A stretch of 64,000 nt of DNA from Pseudobdellovibrionaceae bacterium. Lineage in GTDB: Bacteria; Bdellovibrionota; Bdellovibrionia; Bdellovibrionales; Bdellovibrionaceae. Position numbers and translations under genes: made by a program. The DNA is taken from assembly GCA_019637875.1 (NCBI GenBank), contig JAHBUW010000008.1, positions 1 through 64,000 of the forward strand, written 5' to 3'. Positions 32,516-40,932 of the stretch are shown piece after piece (position 1 is the stretch's first letter; each line of letters opens with the position of its first letter). Under the pieces are notes generated by a model, which made no database searches, had not been told where the DNA came from, and worked only from the letters and a program-made list of their open reading frames with translations.

Positions 32516-33234
32516 GATTTTCGACTCTCTTTCTCTTCTTCCGGAACGGGATGCGCCTCGGACTCTAGAACCGCTAAGGCCGCGCGGGCGGCCTCTTGTT
32601 CGGCGGCTTTTTTACTTGAGCCCTCGGCCTCCGCCCAAACGCGACCATCCGTTTCAACCCGCACCGTGAAACGGCGCGCGTGGGGCGGACCGTCCTCGGA
32701 TGTCAGTTTGTAAACCGGGGTCACTTTGTCGCGGGCCTGGACGGCCTCTTGGAAACGGGTTTTATAATCAGAACGAAAATCCTCGGTGACGTCATCATTC
32801 GCCAAGAGCGCGTCGAAAAGGCGAAAGACGAGCTCGCGCGTTTTCTCGAAGCCCTGATCGAGGTACACGGCGCCCATGAGCGCCTCGAGGGTGCTGGCCA
32901 AGAGCCGCGGCTTCAGCGCTCCCTGGCTTTGCAATTCGCTTTTCCCCAACCGCAGATGGTCGCCCAACTTCAAAGAGCTCGCGACGGCGGCCAGACTTTT
33001 TTCATTCACGAGGCTCGCCCGCTTTTTCGAAAGACGACCTTCGTCATTATCCGGAAAGCGCTTCATCAGCAAATCCGCGAGGGCGAGATCCAAGACCGCA
33101 TCCCCCAGGAACTCGAGCTTCTCGTTGTGGGTCTCGGGCTTCACGCCGAAGCTTTTATGCGTGAGCGCTTTCTGCAGAAGCTCCGCATTCTGAAACCGGA
33201 TCCCGAAGCCTTGAAGAAGATTTTCGATGCCCAT
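32512..33234 (-). CDS. rnc: ribonuclease III
   Basis: RNase III cuts double-stranded RNA and matures rRNA. The ATG at 33234 overlaps the mtaB stop codon by one base (TGATG). A GTG directly before it is an alternative. The 240-residue protein has the catalytic motif NEKLEFLGDAVLDL near residue 38, with the second acid cluster (LEALMGAVYLDQG) near 112. The double-stranded RNA-binding domain fills residues 155-228 and contains SSKKAAEQEAARAAL. The large folded purB-purC spacer in this window is the sort of RNA this enzyme could cut, but this is speculation. Confidence 0.97.
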   Translation of the reverse strand: MGIENLLQGFGIRFQNAELLQKALTHKSFGVKPETHNEKLEFLGDAVLDLALADLLMKRFPDNDEGRLSKKRASLVNEKSLAAVASSLKLGDHLRLGKSELQSQGALKPRLLASTLEALMGAVYLDQGFEKTRELVFRLFDALLANDDVTEDFRSDYKTRFQEAVQARDKVTPVYKLTSEDGPPHARRFTVRVETDGRVWAEAEGSSKKAAEQEAARAALAVLESEAHPVPEEEKESRKS

Positions 33235-34595
33235 CACAGACGTCCCCCGACCGGACGCCCCAGCAGAACACCTTCCATACGCGGACTTTGATCGAAACGG
33301 TAGCCCGTGATCTCGACCGGGATTTCCCCGGGTGCGTCGGCCTCACCGCCACTCATGCCGTCGATCAGGATATTCCAGTAGTCGCGTGAAAGTCCCAGAC
33401 GCGAATCGTTTTCGGGTTTACGATCCTTCAAGAGCAGAACCTCTTTGCGCAACCCCAGCTGCTTGTCGGCCTCTTCGCGAAAACGCGCCAAGCTCAATTC
33501 ACGCAGGCGACGCGCGCGGGCCTTACGGACTTCGTTCGGGATTTGTTTGAAGGTCTCGGCGCGGGTCCCTTTGCGTTCGCTGTAGGGGAAGACGTGCAGC
33601 CGCGTCCACGGCGTTTCGTTCAGCGTACGGTAGGTCTCTTCAAAGAGTTCTTCCGTTTCGGTCGGGAAGCCCGCGATGACGTCCATACCGATGAAGGCGT
33701 CAGGAAGGCGCTCACGGATACGCGCCAGCGACTCGCGCACTTCTTTTTCGCCGTAGTGGCGCTTCATATCCTTCAGCACCGCGGTGCTGCCGCTTTGAAT
33801 CGACATGTGAAAGTGACGACATAGACGAACGTCCGAAACATAAAGTTCCAGAAGGCGTTCGCTGACTTCGACGGGCTCGAGACTCGTCAAACGGATGCGC
33901 GGGATCTTCGTGTACTTCAGCACGTTTTCCACAAGGTCTTCGAGTTTGCGCGGCTCTTTCGCCTGCACATCTTCGTAGTCACCGATGTGTACGCCCGTCA
34001 GGACCACCTCTTCAAATCCCAGCTTCGTCAGCTCGTTCACGCGCGCGACGAGGTCTTTGATCGGGATCGAGCGGCTTTTCCCACGGGCGTAGGGAATGAT
34101 GCAGTAGCTGCAGAACGAGTTGCAGCCGTCCTGGATTTTCAGAAAGGCGCGCGAGTGATTTTCTTCCAGCCCCCCGCCCGCTTCCAGATCGTCTTTGCGG
34201 AAGATGTTCGACTTCAAAACGCGCGCGGGCAATGTGCCCTTGAAGTGCTGATCGAGGATGCGGGGCAGATCCCCTTTGTGCGAATTGGCGACGACCAGAT
34301 CGGCGCCCGGCAAATTTTCGAAAGAACCCGTGTCCACCTGGGCCGCGCAGCCCGTGACGACGACCGTCGCCAGCGGATCGCGCGCTTTCAGTTTGCGAAT
34401 CAGGCGAACCGCTTCTTTGGTCGCCTCGGCCGTGACCGCGCAGGTGTTCAGGATGTGGATACGGGGCTCGTCTTCAGTCGTGGCGGAGCGCGCGCCATCA
34501 ACTGTGGTGAACCCCTGACCCGCCAGATTTTTCTGGATCAGGCCCGAATCATAGGTGTTCACTTTGCAGCCGAAGCTATGGAGCTTGAACTTCAT
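33234..34595 (-). CDS. mtaB: tRNA methylthiotransferase MtaB
   Basis: MtaB adds a methylthio group to t6A37 in tRNAs that read ANN codons, using two iron-sulfur clusters and SAM. I chose the ATG at 34595, whose ATGA overlaps the mnmA stop. An ATG four codons upstream is possible. The 453-residue protein begins KFKLHSFGCKVNTYDS, typical of the family, with three N-terminal cysteines. The radical SAM motif is DGCNSFCSYCIIPYARGKSRS near residue 150. A TRAM domain ends it. The neighbouring mnmA and iscS also act on tRNA sulfur, which fits. Confidence 0.94.
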   Translation of the reverse strand: MKFKLHSFGCKVNTYDSGLIQKNLAGQGFTTVDGARSATTEDEPRIHILNTCAVTAEATKEAVRLIRKLKARDPLATVVVTGCAAQVDTGSFENLPGADLVVANSHKGDLPRILDQHFKGTLPARVLKSNIFRKDDLEAGGGLEENHSRAFLKIQDGCNSFCSYCIIPYARGKSRSIPIKDLVARVNELTKLGFEEVVLTGVHIGDYEDVQAKEPRKLEDLVENVLKYTKIPRIRLTSLEPVEVSERLLELYVSDVRLCRHFHMSIQSGSTAVLKDMKRHYGEKEVRESLARIRERLPDAFIGMDVIAGFPTETEELFEETYRTLNETPWTRLHVFPYSERKGTRAETFKQIPNEVRKARARRLRELSLARFREEADKQLGLRKEVLLLKDRKPENDSRLGLSRDYWNILIDGMSGGEADAPGEIPVEITGYRFDQSPRMEGVLLGRPVGGRL

Positions 34596-35677
34596 TGCTG
34601 AATCCATCCCCCGCCGACCAGAGCCTGACCGCGATAGATGACCGCCGCCTGTCCGGGCGTGATCGCGCGTTGGGGTTCATCGAACTCGATGCGCGCGCGT
34701 CCGTCTTTGTCCTTGATCACCCGTCCCGGACTTCCACGGTGCTGGTAACGGATCTTCACGTTGAGGGTCTCCCCCTCTTCGAAATCCTGCAGCCAGTGCG
34801 TGCGTTCCATCTGCAAGGACGACGCGAAAAGATGTTTCTCTTCGCCGATCCAAACGGTCTTGGTGTCCGCATCGATTTTCAGAACGAACATCTTTTCGTG
34901 GTGGTCGAGGCCCAAACCCTTCGACTGACCGTAGGTGTAATGATGAATGCCGTCGTGCTGGCCCATGACCTCGCCGCTCGGATAGCGGCGCAGATCCCCG
35001 CGCAGATTCTTCAGGACCGAACCCGCGACCTGGGTTTTGATGAAATTGTCGTAGCCCTGATTGCCGACGAAACAAATGCCGGTGGAGTCTTTTTTGCGCG
35101 CGACCACGAGCCCGCGCTCTTCCGCGTATTTTCGGACTTCGGGTTTATTCATGCCGCCCACCGGGAAAAGAAGCTTCGGCAGAAGCGTTTTTTCCATGGT
35201 GAACAGGAAGTAAGTTTGATCCTTCCACGAGTCCTCGCTGGTCACGAGCTCGGGCTCACCCTTCGCGTTCGTGCGGATCTGCGCGTAGTGCCCGGTCGAG
35301 AGATAATCGCACTCGAGCTCTTTCATTTTGCGCACCAGGTGATCGAACTTCAGGAAGGTGTTGCAGTTCACGCAAGGGAGCGGCGTTTTACCGTTCAGAT
35401 ATCCCTGCACGAAAGGATCGATGACCGCTTCCTTGAACTGCGTTTCGCAGTTCAGAACGTAAAACGGAATGCCCAGATGATCCGCCACCGAGCGCGCATC
35501 ATCCACATCGAGCGACGAACAGCAGGTGCCGTTCCCCTCTTCGATGTCGCAGTTCGAGTAATCCCAAACCTGCATGGTTGCGCCGATGACCTCATAACCT
35601 TGATCCACCAAGAGACTTGCGGCGACCGAGCTGTCGACCCCGCCGCTCATCGCGACCAGCACACGACCTTTACTCAT
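34592..35677 (-). CDS. mnmA: tRNA 2-thiouridylase MnmA
   Basis: MnmA makes 2-thiouridine at position 34 of Lys, Glu and Gln tRNAs. The ATG at 35677 overlaps the iscS stop codon, and the longer open frame upstream is rejected as a shadow of iscS. The 361-residue protein has the PP-loop VAMSGGVDSSVAA near residue 8, the first catalytic Cys in PCVNCNTFLKF near 103, and the second Cys in DSTGICFVG near 200. All are present. The sulfur donor is probably the cysteine desulfurase encoded just upstream. Confidence 0.96.
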   Translation of the reverse strand: MSKGRVLVAMSGGVDSSVAASLLVDQGYEVIGATMQVWDYSNCDIEEGNGTCCSSLDVDDARSVADHLGIPFYVLNCETQFKEAVIDPFVQGYLNGKTPLPCVNCNTFLKFDHLVRKMKELECDYLSTGHYAQIRTNAKGEPELVTSEDSWKDQTYFLFTMEKTLLPKLLFPVGGMNKPEVRKYAEERGLVVARKKDSTGICFVGNQGYDNFIKTQVAGSVLKNLRGDLRRYPSGEVMGQHDGIHHYTYGQSKGLGLDHHEKMFVLKIDADTKTVWIGEEKHLFASSLQMERTHWLQDFEEGETLNVKIRYQHRGSPGRVIKDKDGRARIEFDEPQRAITPGQAAVIYRGQALVGGGWIQQ

Positions 35678-36885
35678 ACCGAGACTCCTTCGCCCGACGC
35701 CGAAGCGCTTTCGGTGGCGATCTGACGCAAATGACGGACGACCTCTTTCAACGTATCGACAAACGCGTCGACCTGCTCCCGCGTCGTCGTCCAGCCCAGA
35801 CTGACCCGGAGCGAGTTCTGCGCTTCCGCGCGCGTGAGCCCCATGGCGAGCAGCACGGGACTGGGCTCGGGACTGCCGCTGGAACACGCGGCGCCGGTGG
35901 AGACGGCGAAACCTTTCAGGTCCAAACTCATCAGCAATGTTTCTCCGTCGACGCCTTTCAAGACGAGGCTCGAGGTGTTGTTCAACCGGCAGCTGCCCGC
36001 GCCCGTGCGCGTGACTTGCGTGATCTCATTCAAGATGCGCGCTTCCATGTGATCGCGCAATTCGCGGATGCGCGGCACTTCGGTTTCAAGTTTCACCAGA
36101 TCCTTCACGGCTTCGCCGAATGCGATCTGCCCCAAAGTGTTTTCGGTGCCGCCGCGACGCTGGCGTTCCTGCGCTCCGCCGTAGATCAGCGGACGGTAGG
36201 GACTGCCACGCTTCACGTACAAAAGCCCCGTCCCCTTCAGCGCGTAGAATTTATGTCCCGAAAGCGAAGCGTAGTCGACGCCCATTTCGCCTAAGTGAAG
36301 CTTCGCCTTTCCCAGGGCCTGCACGGCGTCGGTGTGCACGAGCGCGCCCGCCGCTTTCGCGCGCGCGACGATCTCGGAGAGCGGCAACAGATTTCCGGTT
36401 TCGTTGTTCGCGAACATCGCCGAAACGAGAAGCGTTTTCGGTCCGACCACTTTCGAGAAAGCCTCAAGATCGAAGACGCCTTCGCGATTGACGGAAATGC
36501 GGTGCACTTTCGCGCCCCACGTCTCGATCATCTGGAAGGTCTTCGCGATGCTCGGGTGCTCGACGTCGGTGGTGATGAACTCGTCGCGACCTTGCAGCGG
36601 TGCCGGGAGTTCGTTCGCCTTGAGCATCGCGAACACGCCCTGAATGACGGTGTTACTGGACTCGGTGGCGCCGCTCGTGAAGATGAGTTCCAGCGGACTG
36701 GCCCCGAGCGCGAGCGCGATATTTTGCCGCGCCTCACGGAGCTTTTGTTTGATCTCTCGACCGGCCCAGTGAATCGAACTGGGATTGCCCCAAACCGCCA
36801 AAGTTTCGGTCAGCTTTTTTTGCACGCGTTCCGACAGCGGGGTGGTGGCATTGAAATCGAGGTAAACTTTTGAAAATTCTTGCAT
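35674..36885 (-). CDS. iscS: cysteine desulfurase (IscS/NifS family)
   Basis: This PLP enzyme removes sulfur from cysteine for tRNA thiolation and iron-sulfur clusters. The ATG at 36885 gives 403 residues and an N-terminus VYLDFNATTPLSERV typical of the family. The PLP lysine is in SLSGHKFYALKGTG near residue 207, and the active Cys is in STGAACSSGSPEPS near 330. There are no scaffold genes (iscU, iscA) beside it, so the link to mnmA and mtaB suggests a main role in tRNA modification (inference). It leads a run of seven overlapping or nearly overlapping genes ending at 28928. Confidence 0.94.
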   Translation of the reverse strand: MQEFSKVYLDFNATTPLSERVQKKLTETLAVWGNPSSIHWAGREIKQKLREARQNIALALGASPLELIFTSGATESSNTVIQGVFAMLKANELPAPLQGRDEFITTDVEHPSIAKTFQMIETWGAKVHRISVNREGVFDLEAFSKVVGPKTLLVSAMFANNETGNLLPLSEIVARAKAAGALVHTDAVQALGKAKLHLGEMGVDYASLSGHKFYALKGTGLLYVKRGSPYRPLIYGGAQERQRRGGTENTLGQIAFGEAVKDLVKLETEVPRIRELRDHMEARILNEITQVTRTGAGSCRLNNTSSLVLKGVDGETLLMSLDLKGFAVSTGAACSSGSPEPSPVLLAMGLTRAEAQNSLRVSLGWTTTREQVDAFVDTLKEVVRHLRQIATESASASGEGVSV

Positions 36886-37005
36886 TTCGCCCGTCTTTAA
36901 GTGGATGGGACATAGCACAATGCCCGACCTAGGACAAGGTCAATCGCCCGGCTTTTCCTCACCTAAATCCGCAAGCTTTCAGGGCGCTTAGCCGATAAAG
37001 AAAAC

Positions 37006-38559
37006 GTGAACTGGGCGCAACTGCAATCGCAATTTTTCACGGACCATCCGCCAAGCCGGGAGTTCTTCGAACTTCACCTGGGCTCATTCCCTTGGAACGA
37101 AGAGGTTTTGCCCGTTTACGCCTGGGAAAGGCATGTCTATATCGCCGCCGTCAATCCGGCCGCCATCTCGGAAATGATGAGCACCTGGCCCGAAAACTGG
37201 GTCCTGCTTCAGGCCGACGCCGCGGACCTGCGCGCGCTCTGGCAAGGTTGGCATCCCGCCGAGACCGTCGCCCCCGAGTCGAACCCTTTCGACTCGGAGC
37301 CGCGCTCGATGCACTTCGAAGATTCAACCCAACCGCGCATCCCCATCGAGATGAACGAGGACACCAGTCCCCCGGTCGAGATGCCGCGACTGCCTTCGGA
37401 TGAATTCGAGCTGCCCGCCGCATCCGGGAAAGCGTTCCCGCCGGCCATGGAAGCGACGCCCCCGCCGAGCGCGCCGCTGCCCGAGATTCCCGAGTTCAAT
37501 CCCGCCGAATTTCTTGAAACGGCCGACGCCGCCCCCGTCGCGGAAATCAACGCGAGCGAAGAGTCCCTGGATCTGACCGGAGGTTTCCCCGATGCCGAGG
37601 AAACTCCGGCCGCCGCCGACGGCGATGAAGGGCTGACCCCGGCCGTTGATGAATCGGAAATGGACGGCGCCCCCGAAGGCTTCGAGTTCGCAAGCGACGT
37701 CAAGCCCGTCGCGAAAGTCGAAGTCCCGGACGAATTCGCGGGGATCGAGAACTTCTCGACGACGAATACCGGCGCTTCGCAGGTCACGATCTCGAGCCTG
37801 CAACGCGCACCGGATGACGGCGCGCCCGCAAAAATTCCGCAAGGCGTTCCCAAGGCGAAGACTCCGCCCATTCCCGCAAGCGCTCCGGCGACCGCGGGCA
37901 TGTCGAAACTCGATCCGCCCCCGGCCGCCGTGGACCGCGGACGTCCGCCCGTGGCGGCCGCGCCGAAAGCTCCTCCGCATCAAGACGTGAAGCCCGCATC
38001 CACTCCGAAGACCGCACCGCCCCCGGCGGCCGCATCCGCCGCCGTCGCCGCGGCACCGAGCCCGGCGACCCCCGAGGCTCCCGTCGAAGCGAGCGTGACG
38101 TTCCACGGTTTGAAAGTCACCGCCGAGACGAAAGCGATGCTCGCGGGACTGCCGCCCACGTTCACCGCCGCTCTGCTCGCCAGCAAAGCGGGAAATTCAC
38201 TGCGCGTGATCGCGAGCTCCAAACCCGAGTTCGCGACGCCCGAATCCGAACGGGATTTTTCACTCAGTACGCCTTCTCCGTTCCGGATCGTGACCCGTAC
38301 CGAAAAGTCGTACCACGGCTATTTGATCAATAGCCCCTACCTCGACCAGTTTTTCCAATCCTGGAATAAAGGGAATTATCCCGAGCATCTGACGGTCGCC
38401 CCGGTCTTGTCGGGCGCGAACATCATGGGCTTCGTTATCGCCTTCGGCTCCGCGCAAGCGGCCGGCAAAGCGGGACTGCAAGCGGTGGAAGCGCTCGCCG
38501 AGAATCTGGTGCGCAACTGGCCGGCGGCGCCCGCGAATCCGAAATCCAAAGCCGGCTAA
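37006..38559 (+). CDS. large Pro/Ala-rich protein of unknown function
   Basis: This 517-residue protein starts with GTG at 37006. The first 80 residues look folded and rich in Trp (FFTDHPPSREFFELHLGSFP, VLPVYAWERHVYIAA). Residues 85-360 are a long acidic then Pro/Ala-rich linker, probably disordered. The last 150 residues are a compact alpha/beta domain (VTFHGLKVTAETKAMLAGLP, YHGYLINSPYLDQFFQSW, ANIMGFVIAFGSAQ) that faintly resembles a GAF or roadblock-like fold. No signal peptide is seen. Function unknown. Its TAA stop overlaps the TAG stop of the MraY-family gene on the other strand. Confidence 0.8.
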   Translation: MNWAQLQSQFFTDHPPSREFFELHLGSFPWNEEVLPVYAWERHVYIAAVNPAAISEMMSTWPENWVLLQADAADLRALWQGWHPAETVAPESNPFDSEPRSMHFEDSTQPRIPIEMNEDTSPPVEMPRLPSDEFELPAASGKAFPPAMEATPPPSAPLPEIPEFNPAEFLETADAAPVAEINASEESLDLTGGFPDAEETPAAADGDEGLTPAVDESEMDGAPEGFEFASDVKPVAKVEVPDEFAGIENFSTTNTGASQVTISSLQRAPDDGAPAKIPQGVPKAKTPPIPASAPATAGMSKLDPPPAAVDRGRPPVAAAPKAPPHQDVKPASTPKTAPPPAAASAAVAAAPSPATPEAPVEASVTFHGLKVTAETKAMLAGLPPTFTAALLASKAGNSLRVIASSKPEFATPESERDFSLSTPSPFRIVTRTEKSYHGYLINSPYLDQFFQSWNKGNYPEHLTVAPVLSGANIMGFVIAFGSAQAAGKAGLQAVEALAENLVRNWPAAPANPKSKAG

Positions 38560-39605
38560 CGGATTTTAATCAGAAAAATCAGAAGCGTCATGGTGATCAT
38601 CACCTGAATGAGCGCGAAGCGCACGAGCACCTGCGTATTGGACCAGCCTTTGTTGTGACGAACGTGATCGTGCAGCGGAAAACGGACGTTCTTCAAAAAG
38701 GCGACTTTGAAAAACCGCATGATCGCAACTTTCACCAGACCGGTCCCGCCGTTCACCATCAAAACCGCCGAAACGATCAGAATACAAAACGGATTTCCCG
38801 ATTTGATGACGAAGACCCCCAGCAAGAATCCGAGCGCGCGCGAACCCGCATCGCCCATCAGCAGAATCGACGGATTCGCGTTGTACCAGAGGTATCCCAG
38901 GATGCAGCCCACCATGGAAAACGCCATCATCCCGAAGGTCGCGCCGTCCGCATCGTGCGGAATGAGAAGATACTGCGCGATCTCGCGGTGACCGATGATG
39001 AAATAAAGGAGCGAACCCAGACTCGTGAAAGCGAAAGCGGTCAACGTTCCGGAGAGGCCGTCAACACCATCTGAGCAATTGGTCGAGTTGATCGTCGCCC
39101 ACAATAAAACGGTCGCCAGCGGAATGAAAAGCCAAAGGGGAACCAAAAAAAGCCCCGAGGTGAACGGCAACCAAATCGGGACGTCCTGAAATCCGCTCAG
39201 AACCAAGGCCGCCGCCACTGCGAGCAGCAGATCGATCAAACCTTTTTTGTACTCGCCCCACGAGGTGACCGATTTATCGTCCAGCCATCCCGAAAGCATC
39301 GCACCGAACGTGAGCGCCAGCACCCCGAGCACTTCGATCGACCAGGGTAAAAACAAAATCTCGATCAGGATGAAGAGGCTCACGAAAATGACGCCCGCGC
39401 CGGTGGGCTTTCCGGCGGCGACCGCGCCCTGAACCGCGTGACTGCGACCGCGATCCCGCGGAAGTTTGTTCATCAAACGGGGCAGCAAATAAAAACTCAA
39501 TAGAAAGCAGAAAAAGACGCTGAGTCCACTCAAGAACAAATGCGACGTCAAAAGCCGAAAGGGTCCGTAATACTGCGAAAGAAACTCGCCGAGCCAATAA
39601 ACCAT
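38556..39605 (-). CDS. MraY-family phospho-sugar transferase
   Basis: MraY links UDP-MurNAc-pentapeptide to undecaprenyl phosphate to form lipid I at the inner membrane. The 349-residue protein starts at the ATG at 39605, where GGTGG precedes it. It has about ten membrane segments and the family motifs: WLDDKS, NSTNCSDGVDGLSG with the catalytic Asp, GDAGSRALG, and FPLHDHVRHNKGWSNTQV. The HHH motif of typical MraY is replaced by His-Asp-His, and the isolated position outside a dcw cluster suggests a paralogue or a diverged enzyme. It may still be the only MraY of the genome, which cannot be judged here. The stop overlaps the convergent gene by CTAA. Confidence 0.85.
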   Translation of the reverse strand: MVYWLGEFLSQYYGPFRLLTSHLFLSGLSVFFCFLLSFYLLPRLMNKLPRDRGRSHAVQGAVAAGKPTGAGVIFVSLFILIEILFLPWSIEVLGVLALTFGAMLSGWLDDKSVTSWGEYKKGLIDLLLAVAAALVLSGFQDVPIWLPFTSGLFLVPLWLFIPLATVLLWATINSTNCSDGVDGLSGTLTAFAFTSLGSLLYFIIGHREIAQYLLIPHDADGATFGMMAFSMVGCILGYLWYNANPSILLMGDAGSRALGFLLGVFVIKSGNPFCILIVSAVLMVNGGTGLVKVAIMRFFKVAFLKNVRFPLHDHVRHNKGWSNTQVLVRFALIQVMITMTLLIFLIKIR

Positions 39606-39677
39606 CTTCGCCACCACCCCGTTCCCCAACGATAAGGCGGACCGGCGGCGTTCGCCAAGCGAAAATCGAGAACGTAA

Positions 39678-40112
39678 TCAGCGCGAAGAATCGTCCACCC
39701 GACGAACCCCGCGAGGCTCTGCCGCAAACTCTAAGGTCACGATCCGGCGATCACGCGGAAAATGCGAAAGCGGAATCATCTCGGGCCACTCGATCACGGT
39801 CAGCCCCGCGGCGTCTTCCAACATCTCCCAAAATCCCGCGGCGTCGAGCTCGGACTCCTCCTTCACGCGGTAAAGATCCCAATGATCGACGTGCGTGAAA
39901 ATACCACCACCCGGATAGGCGTGATGAAGCGCGTAGGTCGGCGAAGCCACGTCCCGCACCCCCAAAGACTCCAGCAGAAAGCGCGTGAAGGTGGTCTTCC
40001 CCGCCCCCATGGGACCGATCAGCCGCAAGACGGTGCCCGGCGCAAGCGCCGCCGCGCACTCATTTGCGAAACCGCGTAGGGCCGCGAGATCCGGCAAGGG
40101 GTGAAAACTCAT
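39678..40112 (-). CDS. tsaE: tRNA t6A biosynthesis ATPase TsaE
   Basis: TsaE is the ATPase that supports TsaB and TsaD in making t6A37. The ATG at 40112 overlaps the pdxJ stop codon (ATGA), giving 144 residues. The Walker A loop is RLIGPMGAGKTTFTRFLL near residue 30, then SPTYALHHAYP near 57, VDHWDLYR near 76, and VIEWPEMIP near 105, all typical. MtaB, encoded elsewhere in this window, uses t6A as substrate. Confidence 0.95.
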   Translation of the reverse strand: MSFHPLPDLAALRGFANECAAALAPGTVLRLIGPMGAGKTTFTRFLLESLGVRDVASPTYALHHAYPGGGIFTHVDHWDLYRVKEESELDAAGFWEMLEDAAGLTVIEWPEMIPLSHFPRDRRIVTLEFAAEPRGVRRVDDSSR

Positions 40113-40864
40113 GGACGTTTTCCGTCGAGGATCCGGCGCATTTTTTTCACCGCGGGGCCCAGCCCCTCTTCCAGCGCGTAGCAGATGAGCGAGTGGCCAA
40201 TGTTCACTTCCTTCAGATACGGAAGCCGGCGGATCGTTTGCGTCGTGGCGTAATCGAGACCGTGCCCCGCGTGCACCGAAAGGCCCAAAGCGTCGCCGAT
40301 CTCGGCCGCGCGGACCAGGCGTTTCCACGCGCGGTTCGCTTCGGCTTTGCGGCCCGCCTGTACGGATTCACACCAGTGCCCCGTGTGCAGCTCGATCGCT
40401 TCGGCGCCCAGGATGGCCGCCATCTTCACCTGCGCGGGGTCCGCCTCGATGAAAAGCGAGACCTCGATGCCGATCGCTTGAAGTTTTGGGATCATGACCG
40501 CGAGCTCTTTTTCCGCGCGGATGACGTCGAGTCCGCCTTCGGTCGTCAGCTCTTGGCGTTTTTCGGGGACGAGGCAAACCCAGTCGGGCTTTTCCTTCAG
40601 CGCGATCTTCATCATCTCACGGGTCACCGCCATTTCGAGATTGATGAGTGCCGGCCGCGCTTTGCAGATCCGGGTGACGTCGCGATCTTGAATATGACGG
40701 CGGTCTTCGCGCAAGTGAATGGTGATCTGTTCGGCGCCGTTTTTCACGGACAAGCGCGCCAGGTTGAGCAGATCGGGATAGGGCGTTTTACCGCCGCGGA
40801 CTTGGCGCAGGGTCGCGCCGTGATCGATGTTCACTCCGAGACGGATGCGGGGGCTCTTTTTCAT
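40109..40864 (-). CDS. pdxJ: pyridoxine 5'-phosphate synthase PdxJ
   Basis: PdxJ condenses aminoacetone phosphate with deoxyxylulose phosphate to make vitamin B6. The 251-residue TIM barrel begins RLGVNIDHGATLRQVRGG, which contains the family signature, followed by ITIHLREDRRHIQDRDV near residue 47, ELHTGHWCESV near 157, and HAGHGLDY near 196. It sits between glmM and tsaE and shares a short overlap with tsaE. Confidence 0.97.
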   Translation of the reverse strand: MKKSPRIRLGVNIDHGATLRQVRGGKTPYPDLLNLARLSVKNGAEQITIHLREDRRHIQDRDVTRICKARPALINLEMAVTREMMKIALKEKPDWVCLVPEKRQELTTEGGLDVIRAEKELAVMIPKLQAIGIEVSLFIEADPAQVKMAAILGAEAIELHTGHWCESVQAGRKAEANRAWKRLVRAAEIGDALGLSVHAGHGLDYATTQTIRRLPYLKEVNIGHSLICYALEEGLGPAVKKMRRILDGKRP

Positions 40865-40932
40865 AAGCCCCTCGTACCGCGAAATCCGCGCGATAGCAAA
40901 GGCTGCCGCGCGGGCGGCCCCAGACGCGAGGG

